NCBI RefSeq assembly: GCF_000173775.1
Contig: NZ_ACCD01000006.1
Span: 1 to 64,000, forward strand
Direction of reading: 5' to 3'
Length of the DNA stretch: 64,000 bases
Source of the DNA: Yersinia rohdei ATCC 43380
Lineage (GTDB): Bacteria > Pseudomonadota > Gammaproteobacteria > Enterobacterales > Enterobacteriaceae
Shown here: positions 49,307 through 59,196 of the stretch, in pieces
How the letters are laid out: each line of letters starts with the position of its first letter
Numbering within the stretch: position 1 is the first letter of the stretch
Position numbers and translations under genes: made by a program
Notes under the pieces: generated by a model
What the model was told of the DNA's origin: nothing
Database searches by the model: none
The model's input: the letters and a program-made list of their open reading frames with translations, nothing else

Positions 49307-50848
49307 TTATGCCCCTTCTTTACGTGAAGCGGGTTTATGCGGGCGGCGAGAACGCGAGCGGCGCGGCGCAGGATCAGCTCCTAACGTATTCAACATATTT
49401 TTTTGTTGCAGCGGTGTCGCTTCTTGGAATTCGCCCCACCACTGCGCTAAACGTTGCAGTTCATGGTTATTTTCCACTTCTGAGCGCAGCACCAGTAAGT
49501 CGTAAGCCGCCCGGAATTTGGGGTGCTCCATTAACTTATGCGCACGTTTACCCTGACGGCGTGACAACCGCAATTGCAGCAGCCAGATATCTCTCACCAG
49601 CGAAGTGATACGCTTTGGAATTGCCAGTGAGCGGCACTCTTCGTCCAGCACATCATTCATGGCCAAGGCGAAAGCATCGTAATATGCCAGGCCACTTTCC
49701 TGCGTCAGTTTCTGCGCATGTTCGATAAGCGGATACCAAAGCATAGCGGCAAACAAGAAGGCTGGGTTGACGCGCTTATCATTATGCAAACGATGGTCAG
49801 TATTTTTAAGTACCTGAACCAGAATGCGTTCCATTGGCGAATCATGATGCTCGGTAAAATTGCGAGCAATCAGGGGGAATAATGGCTGGAACAGCTGGTA
49901 TTCACACAACTTTAAATAGGTTTTATAGCCATAACCCGATTGCAGCAGTTTGAGCGACTCTTCAAACAGACGTGCTGGTGGGATCTCGTGCAGCAATGAG
50001 GCCAGACGCGGGATAGGCTCTGCAGTTTCCGGGCTGATAGTCATATCCAGTTTTGCAGCAAAACGCACAGCCCGCAGCATCCGCACCGGATCTTCACGGT
50101 AGCGGGTTTCGGGATCACCAATCAGGCGGATAATACCTTCTTTCAGATCACGCAAGCCGCCGGTGTAGTCACGCAGTGCAAAATCAGAAATGCCATAGTA
50201 AAGGCTGTTGATGGTGAAATCGCGGCGTTGGGCGTCATCTTCGATGGTGCCAAAAATGTTGTCGCGCAGCAGCATGCCATTTTGCGCCTGCTGGGAAGAA
50301 TTTTTATCGCTGTCTTCGGCAGGTTGTTGTTCATGGTGACCACGGAAAGTCGCAACTTCAATAATTTCTGGGCCAAACATCACATGGGCCAAGCGGAAAC
50401 GACGGCCCACCAGACGGCAGTTACGGAATAATTTTCGCACTTGCTCTGGTGTGGCGCTGGTTGTGATATCAAAATCTTTCGGCTTTTTGCCCAGCAGCAG
50501 GTCACGGACACCGCCACCGACCAGATAGGCTTCATAACCGGACTTATTCAGACGATAGAGCACCTTCAGCGCATTATCGCTGATTTCTCGACGGGAAATA
50601 TTGTGCTGATCTCGTGGAATTATCGTCATAGAACTCTGTTGTGAAGCCGGCCCCGCTTGATTCTTGCGGCCAGTATTTGTTCTGGCAGGCCTTTTCTCTT
50701 TGCGGGCCACGTTATCTTCACCGGGCACTTTATCTTTACGGGCACTGACATCACGAGCCGTGTCATCACAGACAGCTTTGCTATCGCGAGCGGATTTATC
50801 ATCTCGAATCAGTACCTTACGGCAGAAATTGGCTACTCGGGTAAAAAT
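49307..50848 (-). CDS. pcnB: Poly(A) polymerase I, AUU start
   Basis: PcnB adds poly(A) tails that promote RNA decay. The nucleotidyltransferase motif '[20 protein letters not shown]' with '[12 protein letters not shown]' and '[11 protein letters not shown]' places it in the poly(A) polymerase branch; the C-terminus is basic ([12 protein letters not shown]). The N-terminus known from E. coli ([13 protein letters not shown]) is reached only by starting at ATT 50848-50846, five bases after GAGGTG; E. coli pcnB also starts at AUU. Residues ~15-55 are an Arg/Lys/Asp-rich extension not in E. coli, with degenerate internal repeats. About 513 residues. Confidence 0.9.
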   Translation of the reverse strand: MFTRVANFCRKVLIRDDKSARDSKAVCDDTARDVSARKDKVPGEDNVARKEKRPARTNTGRKNQAGPASQQSSMTIIPRDQHNISRREISDNALKVLYRLNKSGYEAYLVGGGVRDLLLGKKPKDFDITTSATPEQVRKLFRNCRLVGRRFRLAHVMFGPEIIEVATFRGHHEQQPAEDSDKNSSQQAQNGMLLRDNIFGTIEDDAQRRDFTINSLYYGISDFALRDYTGGLRDLKEGIIRLIGDPETRYREDPVRMLRAVRFAAKLDMTISPETAEPIPRLASLLHEIPPARLFEESLKLLQSGYGYKTYLKLCEYQLFQPLFPLIARNFTEHHDSPMERILVQVLKNTDHRLHNDKRVNPAFLFAAMLWYPLIEHAQKLTQESGLAYYDAFALAMNDVLDEECRSLAIPKRITSLVRDIWLLQLRLSRRQGKRAHKLMEHPKFRAAYDLLVLRSEVENNHELQRLAQWWGEFQEATPLQQKNMLNTLGADPAPRRSRSRRPHKPASRKEGA

Positions 50849-50953
50849 GGTACACCTCGATAGTGGCAATATTTAACAGAACAACAGAAAAACAGCGGCT
50901 AATCATAGCTCACCGTGCTTCCTTTGAGAATGCCGTTGTGTTTTCAGTGGCTG

Positions 50954-51632
50954 CTATTGCCCCTGATGCGGAATTGCTGCCAATGTCCAATGCTCGACTG
51001 CAAAACGTAATAATAACGGCAAATCAAGATCTTGCCAGCACTCTGGCAGGGGTTGATGCAAAAACTTTAGGGCATCGACCAAAATTGGGCGCGGATCACC
51101 CTTTGGCAGTGGTGGCGCATGGTTTTGCTTCGATAGCTTATTACCATCATGATTCAGTGCCAGCGGCAAGTGTATATAACCGGGTACTGGTTGCTGTAAT
51201 TGTCGATAAAGCGCTATTTGGCGCAGAGTTGGCTCAATCAAATCAGCCCCGCGTACAATCTCGGTGACACCTTGGAAAGCATCATCAACCACTACAGCCA
51301 AATTATAGGCGAACAGGCCATCTCGCCTACGAATAATAAAATCTTCTTCCGCCAGCGCAGGCTCCGCATGCAGCTCCCCCAGTAATTTATCATAAAAGGC
51401 GTAAACTGGCTGGGTCTGTCGTAAACGTATTGCTGCGCCACTGGCGGGCAAATGACGTTCGCGGCAATAGCCGTCGTACAGCCCACCGAGTTGTTGAATG
51501 CGGCGGCGCGTACAGGTGCAGTAATAGCTTAACCCTTGTTGTTCTAGCCAGTCCAGAGTGGCGCGGTAGGCGTCATGGCGCTGAGATTGGTAAATAACCG
51601 AGCCATCCCAATGCAGGCCATAATGGTCTAGA
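50954..51632 (-). pseudogene. gluQ: Truncated glutamyl-Q tRNA(Asp) synthetase, N-terminus deleted
   Basis: From '[20 protein letters not shown]' onward the frame follows GluQ (YadB) to its end, including the zinc-type '[11 protein letters not shown]' and the KMSKS-like 'KLSKQNHAP'. The N-terminal ~65 residues with the HIGH-type 'APSPSGxLHFGS' motif are missing. Upstream of the junction the frame meets a stop in sequence belonging to hrpB. No proper start remains (only a TTG at ~51451), so it is very likely inactive. Normally the enzyme glutamylates queuosine in tRNA(Asp) and is cotranscribed with dksA. Confidence 0.9.
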
Positions 51633-51634
51633 GT

Positions 51635-51832
51635 GGGCGGGTCGCGGTGGTGCTTGAACTGCTTTCCCCTGCTCGCCGCGCGTTACAGATAACCGGCGAT
51701 TTAGCCGCTTTCTGGCAGGGGGCGTATCGCGAGGTACAAAAAGAGATGAAAGGGCGCTATCCCAAGCATATTTGGCCGGATGACCCCGCGCATACGCGCC
51801 CGACGCGCAGAACCAAGAAGTATCAAGATTAA
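51635..51832 (+). pseudogene. hrpB: 3' remnant of ATP-dependent helicase gene hrpB
   Basis: The last ~65 codons ('[19 protein letters not shown]', 'FWQGAYREVQKEMKGRYPKH', ending 'PTRRTKKYQD') match the C-terminus of HrpB. Everything upstream, including the DEAH helicase core, is gone and replaced by gluQ on the opposite strand. It keeps its normal position just before mrcB. Confidence 0.92.
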
Positions 51833-51939
51833 TAATCTAGGGTTAAGAGCCAATAATTTCAGATGTTTCCCCTTTCTATTCTGTGAATTGGGGAACACAT
51901 TAAGCCGCAATAATCGCCAAGGTGCGTGGAGAGTAAGAC

Positions 51940-54444
51940 ATGTCTGGGGATGACCGCGAGCCAACAGGGCGCAAGGGCAAGAAAGCGCCGCCCAAAGCCA
52001 CGTCCAAAAGGCCATTGCGCCGGCGGCGTGATGAAGACGATGAATATGAAGCAGACTATTTGAATAATGAAAATCGTTTGGATGACGAAGACCGAGACGA
52101 TGATGACTATGACGACGAGGAAGAACCGATGCCGAGAAAGGTAGCATCACGTCCCGCCCGCAAAAAACGCCGTTGGCTTGGCTTATTTATCAAACTGTTC
52201 CTGGTCGGTGCAGTGATATTAGCTATTTACGGCGTTTATCTTGATTCGCAAATTCGCAGCCGTATTGATGGCAAAGTTTGGCAGCTGCCCGCCGCCGTGT
52301 ATGGCCGCATGGTTAACCTTGAACCGGGAATGTCTTACAGCAAAAAAGAAATGATCGATTTGCTGGAAGGGATGCAATACCGGCAAGTGACTCGTATGAC
52401 GCGCCCGGGTGAGTTTACCGTGCAGGGCGATAGCATTGATCTTTTGCGGCGTCCGTTTGATTTTCCTGATGTGAAAGAAGGCCAGATCCGCGCGCGCTTG
52501 ATCTTTAAAGATGATCGTCTGGCGCAGATCCAAAATCTGGATAATCAGCGCGATTTTGGCTTCCTGCGTCTGGATCCTAAGCTGATTACCATGCTCCAAT
52601 CCCCTAATGGTGAGCAGCGCCTGTTTGTGCCGCGTGCGGGTTTCCCTGATTTGCTGGTAGATACATTGCTGGCAACAGAAGACCGCCATTTTTATGAGCA
52701 CGACGGTATTAGCCCGTATTCCATTGGCCGTGCCATGGTCGCTAACCTGACTGCCGGTAAAGCAGTGCAGGGGGGCAGCACCTTGACGCAGCAGTTGGTC
52801 AAAAACCTGTTCTTGACCAACGAGCGCTCACTGTGGCGAAAACTTAACGAAGCCTATATGGCTCTGTTGGTGGATTATCGTTATAGCAAAGACCGCATTT
52901 TGGAGTTGTATCTAAACGAAGTGTATCTCGGCCAGAGTGGCAGTGATCAGATTCGTGGTTTCCCGTTAGCCAGCTTGTATTACTTTGGCCGTCCAGTAAA
53001 TGAACTGAGTCTTGATCAGCAAGCCATGCTGGTGGGGATGGTGAAAGGGGCGTCGCTGTATAACCCGTGGCGTAACCCGACACTGGCACTTGAGCGGCGT
53101 AATTTGGTGCTGCGGTTGTTGCAGAATCAGGGTGTTATTGACGGCGAACTGTATACCATGCTCAGCGCCCGGCCATTGGGCGTTCAGCCGAAAGGCGGTG
53201 TTATCACCCCTCAACCGGCCTTTATGCAGATGGTGCGCCAAGAGCTACAACAAAAGCTGGGTGATAAAATTAACGATTTGTCTGGCGTGAAAATTTTCAC
53301 CACGCTAGATCCGGTATCGCAAGATGCGGCAGAAAAAGCCATTGAAGACGGTGTTCCAGCCCTAAAAGCGGCTCGCCATCTGGATGATTTGGAAGCCGCG
53401 ATGGTGATTGTCGACCGCTTCAGTGGCGAAGTTCGGGCTATGGTGGGGGGCGCGCAGCCGCAATTCGCCGGTTTTAACCGCGCCATGCAAGCCCGCCGCC
53501 TGGTGGGGTCACTCGCTAAGCCGCCGACCTATCTGGCCGCCTTGAGTGAGCCGGATAAATACCGTCTTAATACTTGGTTATCAGACCAGCCACTGTCAAT
53601 CAAACTATCGAATGGCACATTATGGCAGCCTAAAAACTATGACCGCCAGTTCCGTGGTCAAGTGATGCTAATGGACGCGTTGGTCAATTCTTTGAATGTG
53701 CCGACGGTGAATTTGGGCATGTCAGTTGGATTGGATCAAATCAGTGCGATGCTGCAACGTTTGGGAATCCCGAAAGCGGTAATTCATCCGGTTCCGGCCA
53801 TGTTATTGGGGGCGATTGATTTGACCCCGGTGGAAGTGGCGCAGGAATACCAGACTATCGCCAGTGGCGGGAACCGCGCACCTTTATCCGCCGTGCGCTC
53901 AGTTATTGCTGAAGACGGTACTGTGCTGTATCAGAGCTTCCCACAGGCAGAAAGAATGGTACCGGCGCAAGCTGCTTACCTGACACTGTATGCCATGCAA
54001 CAAGGGGTTGCCCGTGGAACATCACGTTCACTGTCAGTGAAATTCTCTAAATACAGTCTGGCGGCGAAAACCGGTACCACCAATGACCTGCGTGATAGTT
54101 GGTTTGCGGGTATTGATGGCAAAGAAGTGACGATTGCCTGGGTTGGGCGAGACAACAATGGCCCGGCTAAATTGACCGGTGCCAACGGTGCTCTGACCTT
54201 GTACCGCCGCTATCTTGAGAACCAAACCCCATTACCATTGGTATTGCAGCCACCGGAAGGGATTAGCCAGATGAACATTGATTCGGCAGGCAATTTTGTC
54301 TGCGGTGACGGTGGTGGAATGCGCTCCATTCCTGTCTGGACAGAAAACCCACAAGGGCTGTGTCAGGCCGCTCAACCGGCTGAGCAAGCTAAACCCGAGG
54401 GCGACGGTGTCGCGGGTTGGATTAAAGATATGTTCGGCCAATAA
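51940..54444 (+). CDS. mrcB: Bifunctional penicillin-binding protein 1b
   Basis: PBP1b polymerises and crosslinks septal and lateral peptidoglycan. A charged cytosolic tail (1-70, Asp/Arg-rich) precedes the transmembrane helix ([20 protein letters not shown]). The UB2H domain (~100-190), which binds LpoB, comes next. The GT51 glycosyltransferase has '[14 protein letters not shown]' with the catalytic Glu and '[14 protein letters not shown]'. The transpeptidase has 'GSLAKP' (Ser ~523), 'SLNVPT' and 'AAKTGTTN'. The end '[13 protein letters not shown]' matches E. coli. 834 residues. Confidence 0.97.
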   Translation: MSGDDREPTGRKGKKAPPKATSKRPLRRRRDEDDEYEADYLNNENRLDDEDRDDDDYDDEEEPMPRKVASRPARKKRRWLGLFIKLFLVGAVILAIYGVYLDSQIRSRIDGKVWQLPAAVYGRMVNLEPGMSYSKKEMIDLLEGMQYRQVTRMTRPGEFTVQGDSIDLLRRPFDFPDVKEGQIRARLIFKDDRLAQIQNLDNQRDFGFLRLDPKLITMLQSPNGEQRLFVPRAGFPDLLVDTLLATEDRHFYEHDGISPYSIGRAMVANLTAGKAVQGGSTLTQQLVKNLFLTNERSLWRKLNEAYMALLVDYRYSKDRILELYLNEVYLGQSGSDQIRGFPLASLYYFGRPVNELSLDQQAMLVGMVKGASLYNPWRNPTLALERRNLVLRLLQNQGVIDGELYTMLSARPLGVQPKGGVITPQPAFMQMVRQELQQKLGDKINDLSGVKIFTTLDPVSQDAAEKAIEDGVPALKAARHLDDLEAAMVIVDRFSGEVRAMVGGAQPQFAGFNRAMQARRLVGSLAKPPTYLAALSEPDKYRLNTWLSDQPLSIKLSNGTLWQPKNYDRQFRGQVMLMDALVNSLNVPTVNLGMSVGLDQISAMLQRLGIPKAVIHPVPAMLLGAIDLTPVEVAQEYQTIASGGNRAPLSAVRSVIAEDGTVLYQSFPQAERMVPAQAAYLTLYAMQQGVARGTSRSLSVKFSKYSLAAKTGTTNDLRDSWFAGIDGKEVTIAWVGRDNNGPAKLTGANGALTLYRRYLENQTPLPLVLQPPEGISQMNIDSAGNFVCGDGGGMRSIPVWTENPQGLCQAAQPAEQAKPEGDGVAGWIKDMFGQ

Positions 54445-54449
54445 TATGT

Positions 54450-54494
54450 ATTGGCGGGCCCTGCTTTGTATGGGTGCCCGCCCAATATGTTTTT
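54450..54494 (+). terminator. Terminator after mrcB
   Basis: ATTGGCGGGC pairs with GCCCGCCCAAT (one bulge), followed by ATGTTTTTCTG. Confidence 0.8.
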
Positions 54495-54595
54495 CTGCTT
54501 TGCCTCTTTGCCCCTCATTTCACCACCTTATCCCTTTAAATCAGCTGGCTTAGCGCTTGCAGTTCGCCGCAGGTTACGCATAAACTATTCGCTTT

Positions 54596-54614
54596 GATAA
54601 TTATTATCGTTTCG
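54596..54614 (+). promoter_or_regulatory. Probable Fur box upstream of fhuCDB
   Basis: GATAATTATTATCGTTTCG matches ~13 of 19 Fur consensus positions and lies ~100 bases before fhuC. Hydroxamate uptake genes are Fur targets in enterics. Confidence 0.55.
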
Positions 54615-54711
54615 ATTCACTTTCTCGTTATTTATCGATAACGTTTGGGTCGCAATAACGACAATATTCAGTAACAACAGCACCGTTAACTTTTAATCGC
54701 AGGGCACCATT

Positions 54712-55506
54712 TTGGACCAACAGGCAAGCCAATCCAGCATATTTACACTCCGCGAGCTGAGTTTTTCGGTTCCTGGCCGAACCTTATTGCAGCCCTTGTC
54801 ACTGACCTTCCCGCAGGGAAAAGTTTGCGGGCTTATTGGCCATAACGGTTCCGGCAAATCGACACTATTAAAAATGCTGGGCCGCCATCAACCCCCTTCC
54901 GGTGGAGAGGTCTTGCTCAATGATGTGCCATTGACCCTGTGGGACAGTAAAGCTTTTGCCCGTGAAGTGGCTTATTTACCCCAACAATTACCGCCAGCCG
55001 AAGGAATGACGGTGCGCGAGCTGGTGGCGATTGGTCGGTATCCTTGGCATGGCGCATTGGGCCGATTTCGCCAGCAAGACCGGGAACAAGTAGAAGATGC
55101 TATTGCGCTGGTGGATTTAAAGCCGCTTGCCAATCGGCTGGTGGATAGCTTATCCGGTGGCGAGCGCCAGCGCGCTTGGCTGGCGATGATGGTCGCGCAA
55201 GACAGCCGTTGCCTGTTGCTCGATGAACCGACTTCAGCACTGGATATCGCTCATCAAGTCGAGGTATTGGGGCTTATTCAGCGCCTGAGTCATGAGCGCG
55301 GCCTGACGGTTATTGCTGTATTACACGATATCAATATGGCGGCGCGCTATTGTGACCATTTGGTCGCATTGCGTAGTGGCGAAATGATAGCGCAAGGCCC
55401 GGCTGACAGCCTGATGCAATCTGCGGTACTGGAACAAATTTACGGTATTCCAATGGGAATATTACCGCATCCGGCTGGCGGTGCGCCGGTAAGTTTCGTT
55501 TATTAA
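54712..55506 (+). CDS. fhuC: Ferric hydroxamate ABC transporter ATPase
   Basis: FhuC energises import of ferrichrome and other Fe-hydroxamates through FhuB. It has Walker A 'GHNGSGKSTL', signature 'DSLSGGERQRAWLAM' and Walker B 'CLLLDEPTSALD'. Translation starts at TTG 54712 with AGGG upstream; 264 residues equal the family size. Its stop overlaps the fhuD start (TAATG). fhuA, which precedes fhuC in E. coli, is not here. Confidence 0.95.
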   Translation: MDQQASQSSIFTLRELSFSVPGRTLLQPLSLTFPQGKVCGLIGHNGSGKSTLLKMLGRHQPPSGGEVLLNDVPLTLWDSKAFAREVAYLPQQLPPAEGMTVRELVAIGRYPWHGALGRFRQQDREQVEDAIALVDLKPLANRLVDSLSGGERQRAWLAMMVAQDSRCLLLDEPTSALDIAHQVEVLGLIQRLSHERGLTVIAVLHDINMAARYCDHLVALRSGEMIAQGPADSLMQSAVLEQIYGIPMGILPHPAGGAPVSFVY

Positions 55507-56435
55507 TGAAAACATATTTATCGATGCAACAGCCCTATTTGACCGGCCCGGACCTTACCCGGCGCAGACTGCTTACCGCGTTGGCCTTGTCGCCATTGTT
55601 GTATTCATTGCCCGGTTGGGCGGCGGATTCCGCCAAAATTGATAGCCGCCGCGTAGTGGCCCTTGAATGGCTGCCCGCTGAATTATTGCTGGCACTTGGA
55701 GTTACGCCCTATGGTGTGGCAGATACTCATAACTACCGGCTATGGGTTGAAGAGCCAGAACTGCCAGCAACTGTCATTGATATTGGACAGCGCACAGAAC
55801 CTAACTTGGAATTGCTACAACAGATGGCACCGTCGCTGCTTTTGATGACTGACGGTTTTGGCCCTTCAGCAGAAAAACTTGCCCCCATTGCCCCCTCCAT
55901 GAGTTTTGCTTTTAATCAAGAGGGCAGCACCCCGCTGGCGGTGGGCAAGAGTTCATTGCGTGCTCTGGGGCAGCGGCTCGGGCTGGAGACTGTTGCAGAA
56001 CAGCATATCGCCGATTTTAACGCCTTTATGCAAGCTGCACGTCTGCGCTTCTCTGCTGGCCAAAAGACATCATTACTGATGTTTTCTCTGTTAGATTCTC
56101 GCCACGCATTGGTTATTGGCCAAGGTAGCTTGTTCCAGGATGTTTTAAACGAATTGAATATTGAAAATGCCTGGCAAGGTGAGAACAATTTCTGGGGTAG
56201 CACTGTGGTGGGTATTGAACGATTGGCCACCGTAAAACCGGGGCGAGCGATGTGTTTCGTTCATGGTAATGATGAAATATTTCATAGTGTTAGTAAAACT
56301 CCGCTCTGGCAATCCATGCCATTTGTGCGCCAGAATCAATTACAGATACTGCCAGCGGTCTGGTTCTATGGCGCAACATTATCAGCGATGCGGTTTGTGC
56401 GCTTGTTGGAGTCAGTGTGGGGTAAAACCTCATGA
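55506..56435 (+). CDS. fhuD: Periplasmic hydroxamate siderophore-binding protein
   Basis: FhuD delivers Fe-hydroxamates to FhuB. The twin-arginine leader 'LTRRRLLTALALSPLLYSLP' precedes a BtuF/FhuD-type fold ('RVVALEWLPAELLLALGVTP', 'PNLELLQQMAPSLLLMTDG'). 309 residues. Its end overlaps fhuB by four bases. Confidence 0.94.
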   Translation: MKTYLSMQQPYLTGPDLTRRRLLTALALSPLLYSLPGWAADSAKIDSRRVVALEWLPAELLLALGVTPYGVADTHNYRLWVEEPELPATVIDIGQRTEPNLELLQQMAPSLLLMTDGFGPSAEKLAPIAPSMSFAFNQEGSTPLAVGKSSLRALGQRLGLETVAEQHIADFNAFMQAARLRFSAGQKTSLLMFSLLDSRHALVIGQGSLFQDVLNELNIENAWQGENNFWGSTVVGIERLATVKPGRAMCFVHGNDEIFHSVSKTPLWQSMPFVRQNQLQILPAVWFYGATLSAMRFVRLLESVWGKTS

Positions 56436-58429
56436 TAACCAATACGTTGCCTAACAGATGGCTTTTACCTGCCAGTCTGCTGGTTTTGTTGCTACTAAGT
56501 GCGGTGGCGCTAACACTGCACAACTTGAGCCAAGTTTTACCGGCCCAGCTTTGGCGGGCGGCGCTATGGCAGCCCGACATTGATGACGTGCACCAAATGT
56601 TATTCCATTACAGCCAACTGCCGCGAGTGGTGGTCGCACTGCTAACCGGTGCTGGGTTGGGGTTGGTGGGCGTTTTATTCCAGCAAGTATTACGTAATCC
56701 ACTGGCTGAGCCGGCGACATTGGGGGTGGCGGCCGGGGCGCAGTTGGGCCTGACTATCGCAACATTGTGGATGCTGCCCGGTGGTGAACTGACCCGGCAA
56801 TTGGCTGCAATGGCGGGTGGGATAACTATTGGCGTGCTGGTCTTTGGTGTGGCTTGGGGCAAACGAATGTCTCCCGTTACACTGATTTTGGCGGGGCTGG
56901 TTCTTGGCCTTTACTGTAGCGCGGTCAGTAATCTGTTGGCGCTATTTAATTATGACCAACTGCAAGGGCTGTTTTTGTGGAGCAGCGGCGCGCTGAATCA
57001 ACAAGATTGGAGCACCGTGCAGTTTCTGTTACCCCGCTTGCTGATTACCGGTGTATTAGCCGTACTTTTGATTCGCCCGCTAACTTTATTGGGATTGGAT
57101 GACGGCGTCGCCCGCAATCTGGGATTAGGGTTGTCACTGGCACGATTTAGCGCCTTGGGGTTGGCAATTCTGTTCAGTGCCATGTTGGTTAATGCGGTGG
57201 GGGTGATTGGCTTTATTGGCTTGTTTGCGCCTCTGCTGGCAAAAATTTTGGGCGCCAGACGGTTATCGCAGCGCTTAATTCTGGCCCCAGTATTGGGGGC
57301 TTTGCTGCTGTGGGTAACGGATCAAGGCATCATCTGGTTAGCACAAGTTTGGCGGGAAATCCCAACGGGTGCAGCAACAGCACTGATTGGCGCGCCGCTA
57401 TTATTATGGTTGTTACCGCGACTGCACAGCGCATCAGCCCCGACGATGGATTTTGGCGACAATGTTCCCGCTGAACGGCAGCATTTGGCATTGTGGATAG
57501 GCGGGGGCTTAGTGCTATTGCTCGCTGGCGTCATTCTGGCGCTGATGTTTGGTCGCGATAGCCAAGGTTGGAGTTGGATTGCTGGTGACGAGCTTGAGGC
57601 ATTATTACACTGGCGCTGGCCGCGCGTATTGGCCGCACTGGCGGCGGGGATGATGTTGGCGGTTGCCGGAACATTAATCCAAAAGTTGACCGGCAATCCG
57701 ATGGCCAGCCCCGAAGTGCTAGGAATCAGCTCTGGTGCTTCTTTCGGCGTAGTGATAATGATGTTTATCGTGCCCGGCAATGCGTTAGCATGGTTATTAC
57801 CCGCAGGAAGTTTGGGGGCAGCCATCACTTTATTGCTGATTTTGGTCGTAGCAGGACGCGGAGGTTTTTCTCCCGGCAGGATGTTACTCGCAGGGATTGC
57901 CCTGAGCACGGCTTTTACCACGGTCATTACGATGTTATTGGCCAGTGGTGATCCTCGGATGCGCGGTTTACTGGCATGGATTTCAGGTTCGACCTATGCC
58001 GTTGATGGCTCACAGGCCCTGAGTACCGGTTTAATTGCTTTAGTATTGATTGCATTAGCGCCGCTGTGCCGCCGCTGGTTAATGATTCTGCCCTTGGGCA
58101 GTGTCACGGCCAGAGCATTAGGTATGGCGCTGGCACCTAGCCGGTTAGCTATTTTGCTATTAGCCGCGACAATGACAGCAGCGGCAACATTAACAGTTGG
58201 GCCTTTAAGTTTTGTTGGGCTGATGGCTCCACATATGGCCCGTATGTTAGGTTTTCGTCGTGCCCTTCCACAACTGTTTATCGCGGCTATTTTAGGCGGT
58301 TTATTGATGGTATTCGCAGATTGGTGCGGCCGAATGTTGTTATTCCCCAATCAGATCCCTGCGGGTTTATTGGCAACCTTCATTGGTGCCCCGTACTTTG
58401 TTTATTTATTGCGCAAGCAAGGGCGGTAA
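56432..58429 (+). CDS. fhuB: Ferric hydroxamate permease (fused double subunit)
   Basis: FhuB is a 665-residue permease made of two tandem FecCD-type halves (~1-330 and ~335-665), each with about ten helices. The repeated coupling motifs 'NPLAEPATLGVAAGAQLG' and 'NPMASPEVLGISSGASFG', and 'VGFIGLFAPLL'-like and 'FVGLMAPHMARML' segments, define each half. It is the last gene of fhuCDB. Confidence 0.95.
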   Translation: MITNTLPNRWLLPASLLVLLLLSAVALTLHNLSQVLPAQLWRAALWQPDIDDVHQMLFHYSQLPRVVVALLTGAGLGLVGVLFQQVLRNPLAEPATLGVAAGAQLGLTIATLWMLPGGELTRQLAAMAGGITIGVLVFGVAWGKRMSPVTLILAGLVLGLYCSAVSNLLALFNYDQLQGLFLWSSGALNQQDWSTVQFLLPRLLITGVLAVLLIRPLTLLGLDDGVARNLGLGLSLARFSALGLAILFSAMLVNAVGVIGFIGLFAPLLAKILGARRLSQRLILAPVLGALLLWVTDQGIIWLAQVWREIPTGAATALIGAPLLLWLLPRLHSASAPTMDFGDNVPAERQHLALWIGGGLVLLLAGVILALMFGRDSQGWSWIAGDELEALLHWRWPRVLAALAAGMMLAVAGTLIQKLTGNPMASPEVLGISSGASFGVVIMMFIVPGNALAWLLPAGSLGAAITLLLILVVAGRGGFSPGRMLLAGIALSTAFTTVITMLLASGDPRMRGLLAWISGSTYAVDGSQALSTGLIALVLIALAPLCRRWLMILPLGSVTARALGMALAPSRLAILLLAATMTAAATLTVGPLSFVGLMAPHMARMLGFRRALPQLFIAAILGGLLMVFADWCGRMLLFPNQIPAGLLATFIGAPYFVYLLRKQGR

Positions 58430-58442
58430 ATTTTATTGAGAG

Positions 58443-58478
58443 CAACTCTCCACCCAGCTTGTGTGAGGTGGAGAGTTG
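58443..58478 (+). terminator. Hairpin downstream of fhuB
   Basis: CAACTCTCCACC and GGTGGAGAGTTG form a perfect 12-bp stem with a 12-base loop, 13 bases after fhuB. The tail (GCTACTTATC) is only moderately U-rich. The rest of 58430-58782 is very AT-rich with nothing recognisable. Confidence 0.55.
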
Positions 58479-58782
58479 GCTACTTATCAAAATTATTTTA
58501 TTCAAATGTAGTAAGATAAAAATCACAAAAGTGAAAATATAAATCTGCTTATTATAATTATTGATTAATTTAAATTAACCTCTGATGTATAAAAATCATT
58601 GCCCCTCAATACTTATATGATAATGTAAAAATAACCAATAAATCCCTGCCAGGATACTATTTAATTGATATTCCTGTTTGATTGTTTGTTGGCTTTTGTT
58701 TCTCTATTAATAATTGAATTATTATTACTTATTAAATATCTAACCAATTCGTTAATTAATAATTATATTATAGGTGAAGAAT

Positions 58783-59097
58783 ATGACGGACTTAAACTAT
58801 GAAAATAATGGTATAAAATCACATCGCATTGATATTAAATCAGTAATTGAGATTTCCACCGTCTGTGGTTTATTACTGTTAGCTTTTGAAATATTGTTTA
58901 ATAGCAATATATTAACAGATTTTCAAACTCTTTTTTCAGATGCTATACAGCCTGCAATACATCACGTAATCCATTATTGCCCAGTTGAAGTTAGCATGCC
59001 CAGCATACCTATGGGGCCAAACTGGAATGGCAGTGGGGGAGATAACGTTCAACTTATTGAAGCATCCGAATTACTCCATAAGATTAATAGGCAGTAA
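58783..59097 (+). CDS. Small hypothetical single-pass membrane protein
   Basis: A frame of 104 residues from ATG 58783 with an AGGTGAAG ribosome site. One hydrophobic helix at ~24-42 (VIEISTVCGLLLLAFEILF) is followed by a His/Cys-containing segment ('HHVIHYCPVEVSMPSIPMGP') and an acidic tail. The region is much more AT-rich than its neighbours. I do not recognise a family. The good ribosome site and non-shadow position support a real gene. Confidence 0.5.
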   Translation: MTDLNYENNGIKSHRIDIKSVIEISTVCGLLLLAFEILFNSNILTDFQTLFSDAIQPAIHHVIHYCPVEVSMPSIPMGPNWNGSGGDNVQLIEASELLHKINRQ

Positions 59098-59196
59098 ATT
59101 TATCCTGCATAATATCAGTAAGAATGATTTTATTTTTAACCATCCCCTTATTCCGGAGATGGTTAATATCTTTATATATTACAGCTTTTATTTATA

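Noticed and set aside
57322-57927. 201-residue frame antisense to fhuB
   Set aside because: Lies wholly within a clear permease gene and has no start signals.
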